Of a DNA stretch of 64,000 bases, positions 7,944 through 16,965 are shown one piece after another. The stretch is from Actinoplanes regularis (GTDB lineage: Bacteria > Actinomycetota > Actinomycetes > Mycobacteriales > Micromonosporaceae). Each line of letters begins with the position of its first letter. The first letter of the stretch is position 1. The stretch covers positions 1-64,000 of the forward strand of contig NZ_FZNR01000030.1 in the NCBI RefSeq assembly GCF_900188005.1, read 5' to 3'. The notes beneath the pieces are model-generated. The model searched no databases. It saw only the letters and a list, made by a program, of their open reading frames with translations, and was not told where the DNA came from. A program made the translations under genes and the position numbers.

Positions 7944-8023
7944 GTGATCACCGTAACTGATGTAATCACTGGTTGACTTTCTCCCCGGGTCCCATAATTG
8001 CGGCTAAGTAATCCAGGGTTTAC
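7944..8023. promoter_or_regulatory. Candidate TetR operators between the repressor and exporter genes
   Basis: GTGATCAC and GTAATCAC (7944-7951 and 7962-7969) form a near-perfect inverted repeat with a 10-bp spacer. A second imperfect palindrome, GTAATCC-AG-GGTTTAC, lies at 8008-8023. A TTGACT hexamer at 7973 with a CATAAT-like hexamer at 7993 may be the exporter promoter, though the spacing is short. Binding is inferred from position and symmetry. Confidence 0.5.
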
Positions 8024-8044
8024 ATCTCTTCCCCCGGGGGATCC

Positions 8045-9538
8045 GTGACGACGACGATCGAGGCGCGCCCACGCGTCAACACCACGATGCTGGTGCTCTA
8101 CCTGTCTCTGGGCGGCCTCGCCTTCTCCGTGTTGCAGTCGCTGGTCGCACCCGCACTGTCGACCATCGCCCGCGACCTGAACGTCTCCGCCAGTGACGGC
8201 AGCTGGGTGATCACCGCCTACCTGCTGGCCGCCTCCGTGCTGACCCCGATCCTCGGCCGGCTCGGCGACATGGCCGGCAAGCGCCGGGTGCTCATCGGCG
8301 TCCTCGCCACCCTCGCGGCCGGCACCCTGCTCGCCGCCCTCGCGCCCAACCTCGCCGTGCTGATCGTGGCCCGTGTCCTGCAGGGCGCCGCCGGCGCGAT
8401 CCTGCCGCTCTCCATCGGCATGGTCCGCGACGAGCTGCCCCGCGAGCGGGTCGGCGTGATCGTCGGCCTGCTGTCGGCGATCTTCGGCATCGGCGCCGGT
8501 GTCGGCATCGTCGGCGCCGGCCCGATCGTCGATCACCTCTCCTGGCACTGGCTGTTCTGGCTGCCCCTGGGCCTGGTCGTGATCGCCCTGCTCGGCGCGA
8601 TCTTCGGGATGCAGGAGTCGCCGGTGCGCACCCCCGGCCGGCTCGACGTGGTCGGCTCGGTCGTCCTCTCGGGCGGACTGGTCGCGCTGCTGCTGGCGAT
8701 CAGCAAGGGCCAGAGCTGGGGCTGGGGTTCGGGCAGCACGATCGGCCTGCTCGTCGCCGGTGTCGTGCTGCTGGTGTCGTTCGTCTTCGTCGAGCTGCGG
8801 GTGGCCGAGCCGCTGGTCGACATGCGCCTGATGAAGCTGCGCGCGGTCTGGTCCACCGACCTGGTCGCGATGATCCTCGGCTTCGCCATGTTCGGCACGT
8901 TCCTGCTGGTCCCGACGCTGCTGCAACTTCCGGCGATCACCGGTTACGGCTTCGGCAAGTCGGTCTCGCAGTCCGGTCTGTTCCTGCTGCCGACCGTGAT
9001 CATGATGATCTTCTTCGGCCCGCTCGCCGGCCTGCTGTCCCGCCGCTACGGACCCAAGCTGCCGATGTTCCTCGGCACCGTCTCGGTCGTCGCCGCCTTC
9101 GCCCTGCCCGCGATCGCGCACGGCGAGATCTGGCAGGTCCTGGTCTCCGGCCTGCTCACCGGCGCCGGCATCGGCCTGGCCTTCGCGGCCATGTCGAACG
9201 CCATCATCGAAGCCGTCCCGGCCGCCCAGACCGGCGAGGCGACCAGCGTGAACACCATCGCCCGGACGATCGGCAGCAGCATCGGCACCGCCATCGTCGC
9301 CGCGGTGATCACCTCGAACACCACGCCGCAGGGGATGCCGACCGACGACGCGTTCACCATGGGCTTCTGGACCTGCGCCGGCGTCGCGGTGCTCGCGGTC
9401 GTGGCGGCCCTGCTGGTGCCGTCCGCCCACCGTCGCCACGAGCAGGCGGTCGCGACGGGCGTCGAGGACCTGCCGCCGGAGCCGGAGGAGATCCACCTTC
9501 CGCACCTGCACCACGCCGGGGACAAGGCCCGCGGCTGA
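8045..9538 (+). CDS. MFS drug exporter of the 14-TM DHA2 (EmrB/QacA) family
   Basis: 497 residues with about fourteen hydrophobic segments. The motif-A region GRLGDMAGKRRVL (about 76-88) and the motif-C-like GIGAGVGIVGAGPIVDHL (about 150) mark a proton-coupled antiporter. The charged C-terminal tail (PPEPEEIHLPHLHH) is cytoplasmic. Start is a GTG at 8045 after a purine/GGGGG tract. Presumably repressed by the divergent TetR protein. It ends before a strong hairpin at 9547. Confidence 0.93.
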   Translation: MTTTIEARPRVNTTMLVLYLSLGGLAFSVLQSLVAPALSTIARDLNVSASDGSWVITAYLLAASVLTPILGRLGDMAGKRRVLIGVLATLAAGTLLAALAPNLAVLIVARVLQGAAGAILPLSIGMVRDELPRERVGVIVGLLSAIFGIGAGVGIVGAGPIVDHLSWHWLFWLPLGLVVIALLGAIFGMQESPVRTPGRLDVVGSVVLSGGLVALLLAISKGQSWGWGSGSTIGLLVAGVVLLVSFVFVELRVAEPLVDMRLMKLRAVWSTDLVAMILGFAMFGTFLLVPTLLQLPAITGYGFGKSVSQSGLFLLPTVIMMIFFGPLAGLLSRRYGPKLPMFLGTVSVVAAFALPAIAHGEIWQVLVSGLLTGAGIGLAFAAMSNAIIEAVPAAQTGEATSVNTIARTIGSSIGTAIVAAVITSNTTPQGMPTDDAFTMGFWTCAGVAVLAVVAALLVPSAHRRHEQAVATGVEDLPPEPEEIHLPHLHHAGDKARG

Positions 9539-9546
9539 CGTCGCCG

Positions 9547-9586
9547 GCACTGTTCTCACCGCGCTTCGTCGCGGTGAGAACAGTGC
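9547..9586 (+). terminator. Perfect 17-bp-stem terminator after the exporter gene
   Basis: GCACTGTTCTCACCGCG pairs perfectly with its complement across a six-base cttcgt loop, starting 8 bp after the exporter stop codon. Confidence 0.85.
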
Positions 9587-9599
9587 CGTTCAGACGGAC

Positions 9600-9634
9600 G
9601 GCGTGGCCGTCCCGCGCTCGCGGGGCGGCCACGC
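9600..9634 (-). terminator. Hairpin terminator for the FG-GAP gene
   Basis: A 17-bp stem (GGCGTGGCCG plus seven bases, with one G-T pair) and a short loop lies just past the minus-strand stop at 9646. With the hairpin at 9547 it insulates two convergent genes. Confidence 0.75.
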
Positions 9635-9645
9635 CGGACTGGAAC

Positions 9646-10719
9646 TCACCACAGGACGCCGGGCTGGGGAATCTCCGTGCCGACGGCGAAGTAGTTGTGC
9701 CACTTCCACCCTGTTCCGAGGAACTTCGAGCCGGTGGACCGGGCCACGAAGACATCGGCCGTCGAGCCGCGGGTGAAGGTGGCGAGGTCCGCACGACCGT
9801 CGCCGGTGAAGTCACCGGTGCCCGGGATCTCCCGGCCGGCGGCGAAGTAGTTGTGCCACTTGACGCCGGTGCCGGTGAACCTCGAGCCGGTCGACAGCGC
9901 GACGAACACGTCGGCCGCCGTGCCGCGGGTGAAGGTCACGATGTCGTCTTTACCGTCGTTGTTGAAGTCACCCACCGAGGGGAGCTCGGAGCCGACCGCG
10001 AAGTAGTCGTGCCATTTGATGCCGGTGCCGGTGAATTTGGAGCCGGTGGAGAGTGCGACGTATACATCGGCTGCGGCTCCGCGGGTGAAGGTCGCGATGT
10101 CGTCTTTGCCGTCGCCGTTGAAGTCGCCGACTGCTGGGATCTCTGTTCCGGCGGCGAAGTAGTTGTGCCATTTGATGCCGGTGCCGGTGAATTTGGAGCC
10201 GGTGGAGAGTGCGACGTACACGTCGGCTGCGGCTCCGCGGGTGAAGGTCGCGATGTCGTCTTTGCCGTCGCCGTTGAAGTCGCCGACTGCTGGGATCTCT
10301 GTTCCGGCGGCGAAGTAGTTGTGCCATTTGATGCCGGTGCCGGTGAATTTGGAGCCGGTGGAGAGTGCGACGTACACGTCGGCTGCGGCTCCGCGGGTGA
10401 AGGTCGCGATGTCGTCTTTGCCGTCCCCGTTGAAGTCGCCGACCAGCGGCGTCTCCGTGCCGGCGGCGAAATAGTCGTGCCACTTGACGCCGGTCCCGGA
10501 GAAGGAGTTTCCCCTGGACAGAGCGACGTAGACGTCGGCGGCCGACCCACGGGTGAACGTAACGATGTCGTTTTTGCCGTCGCCGTTGAAGTCCCCGGCG
10601 ATACCGCTGAAGCCGCCTCCGGGTGGTGGTGCGGCGGCCGCCGGCAGGCTCGGGATCTGGGTGGCGATCGTGATCACGGCAATTGCTGAAAGCGCTGACA
10701 AGCGCCGCTTCTTGAACAT
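9646..10719 (-). CDS. Secreted FG-GAP/VCBS beta-propeller repeat protein
   Basis: 357 residues with a basic, hydrophobic signal peptide (MFKKRR, hydrophobic core, LPAAAA cleavage region near 28). The rest is about six 52-residue units, each with a calcium-binding DFNGDGKDDI loop and a WHNYFAAGTE stretch, as in FG-GAP beta-propellers. The ATG at 10719 places the signal peptide at the N-terminus. No catalytic domain is attached. The central units are almost identical at DNA level (period 156 bp, about 10010-10440) and use more A/T-ending codons (gct, act, ttt) than the outer ones. Surface binding or adhesion is the usual guess. Confidence 0.88.
   Translation of the reverse strand: MFKKRRLSALSAIAVITIATQIPSLPAAAAPPPGGGFSGIAGDFNGDGKNDIVTFTRGSAADVYVALSRGNSFSGTGVKWHDYFAAGTETPLVGDFNGDGKDDIATFTRGAAADVYVALSTGSKFTGTGIKWHNYFAAGTEIPAVGDFNGDGKDDIATFTRGAAADVYVALSTGSKFTGTGIKWHNYFAAGTEIPAVGDFNGDGKDDIATFTRGAAADVYVALSTGSKFTGTGIKWHDYFAVGSELPSVGDFNNDGKDDIVTFTRGTAADVFVALSTGSRFTGTGVKWHNYFAAGREIPGTGDFTGDGRADLATFTRGSTADVFVARSTGSKFLGTGWKWHNYFAVGTEIPQPGVLW
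10010..10440. repeat. 156-bp near-identical tandem repeats inside the FG-GAP gene
   Basis: Each unit contains the string tgccatttgatgccggtgcc, at about 10010, 10168 and 10324. The units are almost free of substitutions for about 430 bp, so they expanded or were homogenised recently. One unit equals one 52-residue repeat, so copy-number change keeps the reading frame. Confidence 0.85.
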
Positions 10720-11119
10720 TTCTGGCCCCGCTCTGACGATTGATCTTAGGCGGATTCGCATGCCTGAAATTGATCGGGGATCGGGAAGTGGGGACCCTAT
10801 TTTCGCATCGGCGCGGCGGGTTCCCGCCAGGGTCGTTCCTTGATTTCACTCAATCGGGACGGTAGTGCCGAATTCGAGATCTAATGGCATCCGGTGGAAG
10901 CGGGTCGCGATGCGCGGCAGCTTCCAGGGGTGGCGCGGGCGTCGCGCGAGAGCAGCACGGGACTTGGCTCGAGCCTGGTCACGGGGCTCCATCGGTCGTA
11001 CCGGGGAATCTGGATTTTGAACTTGAAACCGGTCGCGGTCAGTGGGTCAGGGATGATCCGGGCGGCCGCGGCCGGGCTGTTGATCTGGAAAAACGCGAAA
11101 GTTTGCTCTAGAAATAGGC
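10720..11119. other. Intergenic region between two divergent genes, no gene seen
   Basis: About 400 bp separates the minus-strand FG-GAP gene from the plus-strand glycoside-hydrolase-like gene. It is somewhat richer in A/T near 10735-10880, fitting promoters for both, but I see no convincing short gene, RNA gene or operator. Confidence 0.5.
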
Positions 11120-14080
11120 ATGCGCCGCCTCATGATCATCATCGTGCTGTTCTCCCTGGGTGCCGGGATGGCGTTCGGGCTGAGCAGTGCGCTGCGGCTG
11201 TCCTGGAGCCCGGTGACAGTGATGGCCGAGCCGTCGAGCACGGCGCCGTCGCGGGCCGCCGTCGCGTCCCCGATCGGGTCGGTGACGATGAACCGTCACA
11301 CGCACCGCTTGGACGTCGCGGCGGGGGCGGTCACCGACGCCGTCGAGGGGCAGAAGCCCGCGGGTGTCCTCAAGGTGATCGTCGGTGGGGACGGCGCCGG
11401 CGAGGACTACCGGATCGACCGCACCGCCGGCGGGCTCACGCTCAGCGCGGCGAGTGAGGCGGGTGCCGCGGCCGGGCTCTACGCGCTGGCCGACGAGATC
11501 CGGTCGGGTGAGCCGGTCACCACCGGGGCTCGGACGCCGAAGCTGGGCCTGCGCCTGACCGACGTGGGATCGGTCGGCCGCGAGCCGGACGCGGCGCGCT
11601 GGAGCAAGGGCACCGACTACTCGCTCAACTCCGACGTCGTCACCGGCACGCTGCTGCCGCAGGCGCCATGGGTCGACCAGGCCGAGGTCGAGAAGGTCTC
11701 GGCGCAGTTCCGGCAGTTCATCGATCACTCGGCGGCGCAGGGCTACAACGGTGTCGTCGTACCCGGCTTCCTGGAGTACGTGACCTTTGCGAACGTCGGT
11801 GACGGCCACGCCGTCTACCCCGGCAGTGACCCGCACATCGCCCGCGCGCGGGCGATGGTCACCGCGTTCGCGCCGGTCTTCCGGTACGCGGCCGACATGG
11901 GCCTGCGCGTCTACTTCATGACCGACATGCTGGCGCTCTCCGGGCCGCTCGAGGCGTACCTCGAGAAGCAGCAGGACCAGTGGGCGGTCTACCAGGCCGG
12001 GCTGCGTGAGCTGTTCGCGAGCATGCCGTTCGCATCCGGCCTGATGATCCGGATCGGCGAGGGCGGCTCGGCCTATGCCGCGCCCGGCTGGGACTACTTC
12101 TCGCGTATCGCCGTCACCACACCCGACAAGGTGCGGGCGATGCTGAAGGCGTTCCTCGCGGTGGCGGCGGAGGGCGACCGGGACATCATCTTCCGCACCT
12201 GGACGGTCGGGGTCGGGGCGGTCGGCGACCTGCACACCAACCCCGACTCGTACGAGGAGGTGCTGGGCGGTCTCAACGACCCGCACCTGGTCGTCTCGAC
12301 GAAGTTCACCCTCGGCGACTTCTACAGTCACCTGCCGCTCAACGACACGCTGACCGTGGGCGACCAGCGGCGCATCGTCGAGTTCCAGGGCCGGCGCGAG
12401 TTCGAGGGCTTCGGCTCGCTGCCCAACGACCTGACGGCGCTGCACGCGTCCGCCCTGAAGCGGCTGCTGGCGGCCAACCGGCACATCGAGGGCGTCTGGT
12501 TGTGGACGCAGGAGGGCGGCCCGCTGCGCGCCGGCCCGATGACGCTGTATCTGCAGACCGGATTCTGGCAGCTGTACGACCTGAACGCGTACGCGATGGG
12601 CCGGCTGGCCAGGGAGCCGGACGCGGACCCGGGCGAGGTCACCGCCGACTGGGTGCGTCAGACGTTCTCCGGCGACCCGGCCACGGTGGCCGCGATCAGC
12701 CGGATGTTCGCGAACTCGCGTGAGGCCGTGACGAAGGGGCTCTACCTCACGCCGTACGCGAACTACTCGGTCAAGGCGCTCGGGCTCGAGCCGCCACCGA
12801 TGATGTGGATCTTCGAGTGGGACATCGCCACGGGCGACTCCGCCGTGCTGGGCAGCGTCTACGCGATCAGCCGGGGCCACGTCGACGAGACGATCGCCGC
12901 GGGCGAGCAGGCCGTCGCGATCGCCGGCGAACAGTACGCGAGCGTGGCCGCCACCGACCCCGCGACGTGGCGCGACCCCGCCCTGCGAGCCCATCTGCTC
13001 GACTCGCTCCAATATCAGAAGGACCTGTACGGCACGCTCGGCGCGTACCGCGAGATGTTCCTGCGGCGGGCGCAGTGGCTCGACACCGGCTCCGCGACGG
13101 CGCGTGAGCAGTGGAAGGCCGCGGAGCTCGAGTACCGGAAGGCGCGCGACAGCTATGTGCGCGCGTACAGCGGCGACGTCGACCTGCCCGCCTACAACTT
13201 CACCGCGGCCGACCTCGGCGAGGAGCGGTCCGACCGCGATCCGGCGATGGCCGTCCTGGCCCGCGTCCTGCTCGGCCTGCTGCTCGCCTCGATCCTGGTG
13301 CCGTGGCGGCCGATCCGGTCCCTGTGGCGGGCGGCGATCATGCCGTGGAAGGCGCCGGAGAACCCGGGCCGGGCGGCGCGCTGGGTCGCGATCCTGCTCC
13401 CGGCGGGCGCCCTGCTGCTCAGCCGCGAGATCCACACCTGGTTCGCGGCCCCGGCCCACCTGCTGGTGACGCTCGGCTCCTGGGTGCTCTTCGCGCTGGT
13501 GGCCCGGCTGCTGGTGGGTCGCCGTGACCCGTACGCGCTGTGGGCGGTGCTCGGCGGGGTCGCGCTGCTGCGGACGGTGCTGCTGCTCGCCGTGCTCGCG
13601 GTCCGTGGCCCCGGCCTCTACTGGTTCCGGTTCTGGACCGACCCGGCCGTGCGCACGGTGTACGTCACGGTCTCCTTCGCCGCCTTCGCCTGGCTGTTCG
13701 TGGCCACCGGCTCGGTGCTGCGCACCCGGTACGGCTGGTCACGCCGCCGCGTCGCCGGTGCCGTCGCGCTCGCGGCGGGCGTCCCGGTGCTCGCCGTCGG
13801 CACCCTGATCTGGTCGGCCGGGCTGGAGCGCGCGCTCAGCGCCTGGAACGACCAGATGGTGCTGCTGCCGTGGGGCCTGCACCGCATCCTGGGCATCGTG
13901 ACGTTCCTCGGCATCCCGCCCGCGCTGCCGGTCTGGATCACCGTGACCGGCGCCGCCCTGTCGATCATCGGCCTGGCGTTCGTGGTCACCGGCGGCGCGG
14001 CGCGACCAGACCCGAGTCGTACGCCCACACCACCAGCTGCGCGCGATCTCGACAGTGCAACTTCATCATCGCCCGGTTGA
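11120..14080 (+). CDS. Glycoside-hydrolase-like ectodomain fused to a C-terminal multi-pass membrane domain
   Basis: 986 residues. An N-terminal signal or anchor (about 4-24) is followed at about 50-115 by an alpha/beta domain of the type that precedes the barrel in GH67 and GH20 enzymes (LSAASEAGAAAGLYALADEI). About 120-660 is a barrel-like region with an IRIGEGGS loop and LWTQEGGP. From about 690 onwards some eight hydrophobic segments run almost to the C-terminus. A GH67-like enzyme would act on glucuronoxylan oligosaccharides, but that activity is only suggested. The 3' end overlaps the convergent response-regulator gene by 95 bp. Weak ribosome-binding site before the ATG. Confidence 0.72.
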   Translation: MRRLMIIIVLFSLGAGMAFGLSSALRLSWSPVTVMAEPSSTAPSRAAVASPIGSVTMNRHTHRLDVAAGAVTDAVEGQKPAGVLKVIVGGDGAGEDYRIDRTAGGLTLSAASEAGAAAGLYALADEIRSGEPVTTGARTPKLGLRLTDVGSVGREPDAARWSKGTDYSLNSDVVTGTLLPQAPWVDQAEVEKVSAQFRQFIDHSAAQGYNGVVVPGFLEYVTFANVGDGHAVYPGSDPHIARARAMVTAFAPVFRYAADMGLRVYFMTDMLALSGPLEAYLEKQQDQWAVYQAGLRELFASMPFASGLMIRIGEGGSAYAAPGWDYFSRIAVTTPDKVRAMLKAFLAVAAEGDRDIIFRTWTVGVGAVGDLHTNPDSYEEVLGGLNDPHLVVSTKFTLGDFYSHLPLNDTLTVGDQRRIVEFQGRREFEGFGSLPNDLTALHASALKRLLAANRHIEGVWLWTQEGGPLRAGPMTLYLQTGFWQLYDLNAYAMGRLAREPDADPGEVTADWVRQTFSGDPATVAAISRMFANSREAVTKGLYLTPYANYSVKALGLEPPPMMWIFEWDIATGDSAVLGSVYAISRGHVDETIAAGEQAVAIAGEQYASVAATDPATWRDPALRAHLLDSLQYQKDLYGTLGAYREMFLRRAQWLDTGSATAREQWKAAELEYRKARDSYVRAYSGDVDLPAYNFTAADLGEERSDRDPAMAVLARVLLGLLLASILVPWRPIRSLWRAAIMPWKAPENPGRAARWVAILLPAGALLLSREIHTWFAAPAHLLVTLGSWVLFALVARLLVGRRDPYALWAVLGGVALLRTVLLLAVLAVRGPGLYWFRFWTDPAVRTVYVTVSFAAFAWLFVATGSVLRTRYGWSRRRVAGAVALAAGVPVLAVGTLIWSAGLERALSAWNDQMVLLPWGLHRILGIVTFLGIPPALPVWITVTGAALSIIGLAFVVTGGAARPDPSRTPTPPAARDLDSATSSSPG

Positions 14081-14648
14081 TGTGCGTCTTGGCGGTCGCC
14101 GGACTGATCACCACGCGCTCGGCGATCTCGTCGTTGCCGAGCCCACGGGCGACCAGCTCGACGATCTCCTGCTCCCGGGCGGTCAGCACCTCGCGCCCCG
14201 CCGTCAGGTCACCCGGCGGGGCGCCGGTCACGAACTCGCTGATCAGCGTGCGGGTGACCGACGGGGCCAGCAGGGCCTCGCCGCGGGCCACGACGGCGAC
14301 GGCCCGCAACAGGTCCGCCGGGTCGGCGTCCTTGAGCAGGAATCCGCTGGCCCCGGCCCGGAGCGCGTCGAAGACGTAACTGTCCACTTCGTAGTTGGTG
14401 AGGATGAGGACCCGCACCGCGGTCAGCAGCGGGTCGGTGGCGATCCGCCGGGTGGCCTCGATGCCGTCGAGCCCCGGCATCTGCACGTCCATCAGTACGA
14501 CGTCCGGGCGCAGCCGTCGCGACAGCTCCACGGCGGCGGCGCCGTCGGCGGCCTCACCGACCACCTCCAGGTCGTCCTCGGCGTCGAGCAGGGCCCGGAA
14601 CCCGGCGCGCATCAGGGCCTGGTCGTCGGCGAGCAGCACCCGGATCAC
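13986..14648 (-). CDS. NarL/LuxR-type response regulator
   Basis: 220 residues. The receiver domain (1-118) has the acidic pair in LLADDQ, the phospho-acceptor Asp in VVLMDVQMPGLDG (about residue 53) and the conserved Lys in FLLKDADP. A LuxR/GerE helix-turn-helix spans about 150-210 (LTAREQEIVELVARG, DEIAERVVISPATAKTHI). Its ATG overlaps the stop of the histidine kinase gene by four bases. The 3' end is antisense to the last 95 bp of the membrane hydrolase gene. Confidence 0.95.
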   Translation of the reverse strand: MIRVLLADDQALMRAGFRALLDAEDDLEVVGEAADGAAAVELSRRLRPDVVLMDVQMPGLDGIEATRRIATDPLLTAVRVLILTNYEVDSYVFDALRAGASGFLLKDADPADLLRAVAVVARGEALLAPSVTRTLISEFVTGAPPGDLTAGREVLTAREQEIVELVARGLGNDEIAERVVISPATAKTHINRAMMKLHCRDRAQLVVWAYDSGLVAPRRR

Positions 14649-15775
14649 GCCCGGCCCTCCAGCGGGAACGTGGCCCGCACGGTGAAGCCGCCGCCGTCAC
14701 CACGGGCCGCGTGCAGCGTCCCGCCCAGCCCGGTGACGCGTTCCCGCATGCCGCGCAGGCCGACCCCCGGCGTCACCGGTCCGGCCGTCGAGGCGGCACC
14801 GTCGTCGGTCACCGCCACCGTCAGCCGGGTCGGCGTGTACTCGACCCGCACCTCGGCGACGGCCGGGCCGGCGTGCCGGGCGACGTTGGTCAGCGCCTCC
14901 TGCACGACCCGGTACCCGGCCTGATCCACCTCGACGGGCAGCTCCGGCGGCTCACCCGAGACCGTTACGTGCACCGGAACCCCGGCCGCCCGGGTTCGCC
15001 CGGCGAGCTCGTCCAGCCGGGCCAGCCCCAGCCGGTCGGCGTCGTCGGGGGAGCGCAGCACCGCCAGCGTCGCCCGCAGTTCGCGCATCGCCGCGCCACC
15101 GGCCTCCTGGATCGCCAGCAGCGCGGCCGACGGCTCCGCACCGTTCTTGCGGTCCAGGTGCACGGCGATCCCGGCCTGCACCTTGATCACGGAGATGCTG
15201 TGGGTCAGCGAGTCGTGCAGATCCCGGGCGATCCGCAGGCGCTCCTCACCGGCCCGCCGCAACGCCGTCTCCTCGCGGGTCCGCTCCGCCTCCAGCAGCC
15301 GCCGCTCGAGCTGCTCGAGGTACGCCCGGTGCTCCCGCGCCACCAGCCCCGCGATGTTGACCGCCACGAACCAGCCCAGCAGCAGACTGGTCCGCTCCAG
15401 CAGTTGCTGAGGCGGCAGCCCGGCGGGCGCCACCGAGATGTCGCGCGCGAGATAGCCGCCGAGGAACGCGACGCTGGCCACGACGGCGGCCCGCCGATGC
15501 CCCCGCCAGGCGGCGACGCAGACCGCGCCGAGCACCGGGAACGCGGCGGAGACCCCGGCGTGCACCCGGACGTGCACGACCAGCATGGCCGCGGTCACCA
15601 CGGCCACCGCGAGCACCGGGCGACGCCGGCACGACGCGAGCGCCGCCGCCGCGACCACGACCAGGGCGATGTCGAGCACGCCGACCGGATCGGCCTCCGG
15701 TGAGAGGGCCGCGTTGCCGAGCAGGAGGGCACCGACAGCGACACCGCCGACGGCGTAGGGCAGGTCCGCACGCAT
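14645..15775 (-). CDS. NarL-partner sensor histidine kinase (HisKA_3)
   Basis: 376 residues. About five N-terminal hydrophobic segments (residues 5-150) are followed by a coiled-coil linker, the HisKA_3 dimerisation helix with the phospho-accepting His in ARDLHDSLTHSI, and an HATPase domain with an N-box (QEALTNVARHA) and the GVGLRGMRERV G-box. No extracytoplasmic sensing domain is evident, so signals are probably detected in the membrane. It phosphorylates the regulator encoded directly downstream. Confidence 0.95.
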   Translation of the reverse strand: MRADLPYAVGGVAVGALLLGNAALSPEADPVGVLDIALVVVAAAALASCRRRPVLAVAVVTAAMLVVHVRVHAGVSAAFPVLGAVCVAAWRGHRRAAVVASVAFLGGYLARDISVAPAGLPPQQLLERTSLLLGWFVAVNIAGLVAREHRAYLEQLERRLLEAERTREETALRRAGEERLRIARDLHDSLTHSISVIKVQAGIAVHLDRKNGAEPSAALLAIQEAGGAAMRELRATLAVLRSPDDADRLGLARLDELAGRTRAAGVPVHVTVSGEPPELPVEVDQAGYRVVQEALTNVARHAGPAVAEVRVEYTPTRLTVAVTDDGAASTAGPVTPGVGLRGMRERVTGLGGTLHAARGDGGGFTVRATFPLEGRA

Positions 15776-15918
15776 GAGCGAACTGTAGGAGGAAGGCCGG
15801 GATCGGGCATCCCGCCGCAGCGGTATGCCGGGCGTACCGCGAACGCGGTATCAGCGGGCGCCGAAGTGTCTCCGCCGGGGCGACGTCTCATCGGCCCGCA
15901 CCGACGAGCATCGACCGT

Positions 15919-16965
15919 ATGGCATATCGCTTCTTCACTCCCGCTCCGGCGAGGGCCGCGACCGGCCGGACAGCGCAGGTCTATCAGCAGATGCGGACCG
16001 ACTTCATCGGGCCGCCACCGATGTTCCAGGCGATCTCCGCCGTTCCGGAGTTGCTGGCCGCTGCCTGGGCGCTGATGCGCGAGGCGCTGCTCGCCGAAGG
16101 GGCCGGCCGGGTGGAACGAGAAGTCGTCGCGGCGGCGGTCTCCCGGGCCAACCGTTGCCGGTTCTGCGTCGACGCGCACGTCACGCTGCTGCACGCGCTG
16201 GACGAACATGAACTGGCCGAGATCATCGCGGGCGGGGAGACCCCGCCGATTCGGGAGTACGCCGAGCTCGCCGACTGGGCTGCGGCCAGCCGTAATCCCC
16301 GGGCCGCCGGGTGGAGCAGCCCGTACGGTCCGCAGGTCACCGGCACCCTGCTCGCCTTTCACTTCATCAACCGTGTCGTGTCCGCGCTGCTCGCGCCCGA
16401 CCTGCTGCCCGGGGGTCTGCAGCGGCTGCCCGCTGTGCGGAACGTCGGGGGGCGGCTCTATGCGCGGACCGTTCGCGAGCCCAAGGAGCCGGGCCGCAGC
16501 CTGGCCCTGCTCGGCGCCGTGAACACGGCACCGCCCGGGTGGGCCGGTGACAGCCCGGTCGGGGTGGCGTACTCGGCGCTGATCGACGCCGCGACGAAGG
16601 GCGGTGTGCTGCTGGGCGATACCGCTCGTCGGACCGTCACCGGGACCGTTCGCTGGGAGGACGGGCGGCATCCGGTCGAGCCGGCCGGATGGGCCGCCGA
16701 CCTGGTCCGTGACCTGACCGGAAGCGATCAGGTTGGTGCCCGTATCGCGTTGCTCGCGGCGTTCGCTCCCGGCGCCATCGACGCGAGGGACGTCGCCCAC
16801 TGGCGACTGTCGTATCCGAGCGAGGCCGACCTGGTCCGGCTGGTCGCCTACGGTGCCATCACAGCTACCGCCCACGTGGCCAGGTCCCTCGAAACCGGCG
16901 CACCGAGCACTGCGCTGATCGCGGCTTTGGCCGCGGGGCTCAGCCCTTCGCCACCACGCGGATGA
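15919..16965 (+). CDS. Carboxymuconolactone decarboxylase/AhpD-like protein
   Basis: 348 residues. About 20-100 match the AhpD/CMD core with the redox motif CRFCVDAH (CxxC plus downstream His) in an alkylhydroperoxidase-type helix. A second, more degenerate half follows, suggesting an internal duplication that has lost its cysteines. Such proteins act as peroxidases or thiol-disulfide reductants. Starts at an ATG with no strong ribosome-binding site. Its 3' end overlaps the convergent lipoprotein gene by 26 bp. Confidence 0.82.
   Translation: MAYRFFTPAPARAATGRTAQVYQQMRTDFIGPPPMFQAISAVPELLAAAWALMREALLAEGAGRVEREVVAAAVSRANRCRFCVDAHVTLLHALDEHELAEIIAGGETPPIREYAELADWAAASRNPRAAGWSSPYGPQVTGTLLAFHFINRVVSALLAPDLLPGGLQRLPAVRNVGGRLYARTVREPKEPGRSLALLGAVNTAPPGWAGDSPVGVAYSALIDAATKGGVLLGDTARRTVTGTVRWEDGRHPVEPAGWAADLVRDLTGSDQVGARIALLAAFAPGAIDARDVAHWRLSYPSEADLVRLVAYGAITATAHVARSLETGAPSTALIAALAAGLSPSPPRG

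Noticed and set aside
7940..9559. 539-codon frame antisense to the MFS exporter
   Set aside because: Gln/Asp/His/Arg-rich sequence without domains, lying exactly opposite a clear transporter gene.
11108..13459. 783-codon frame antisense to the glycoside-hydrolase-like gene
   Set aside because: Low-complexity composition, no domain, no ribosome-binding site; the plus-strand gene has signal peptide and membrane topology.
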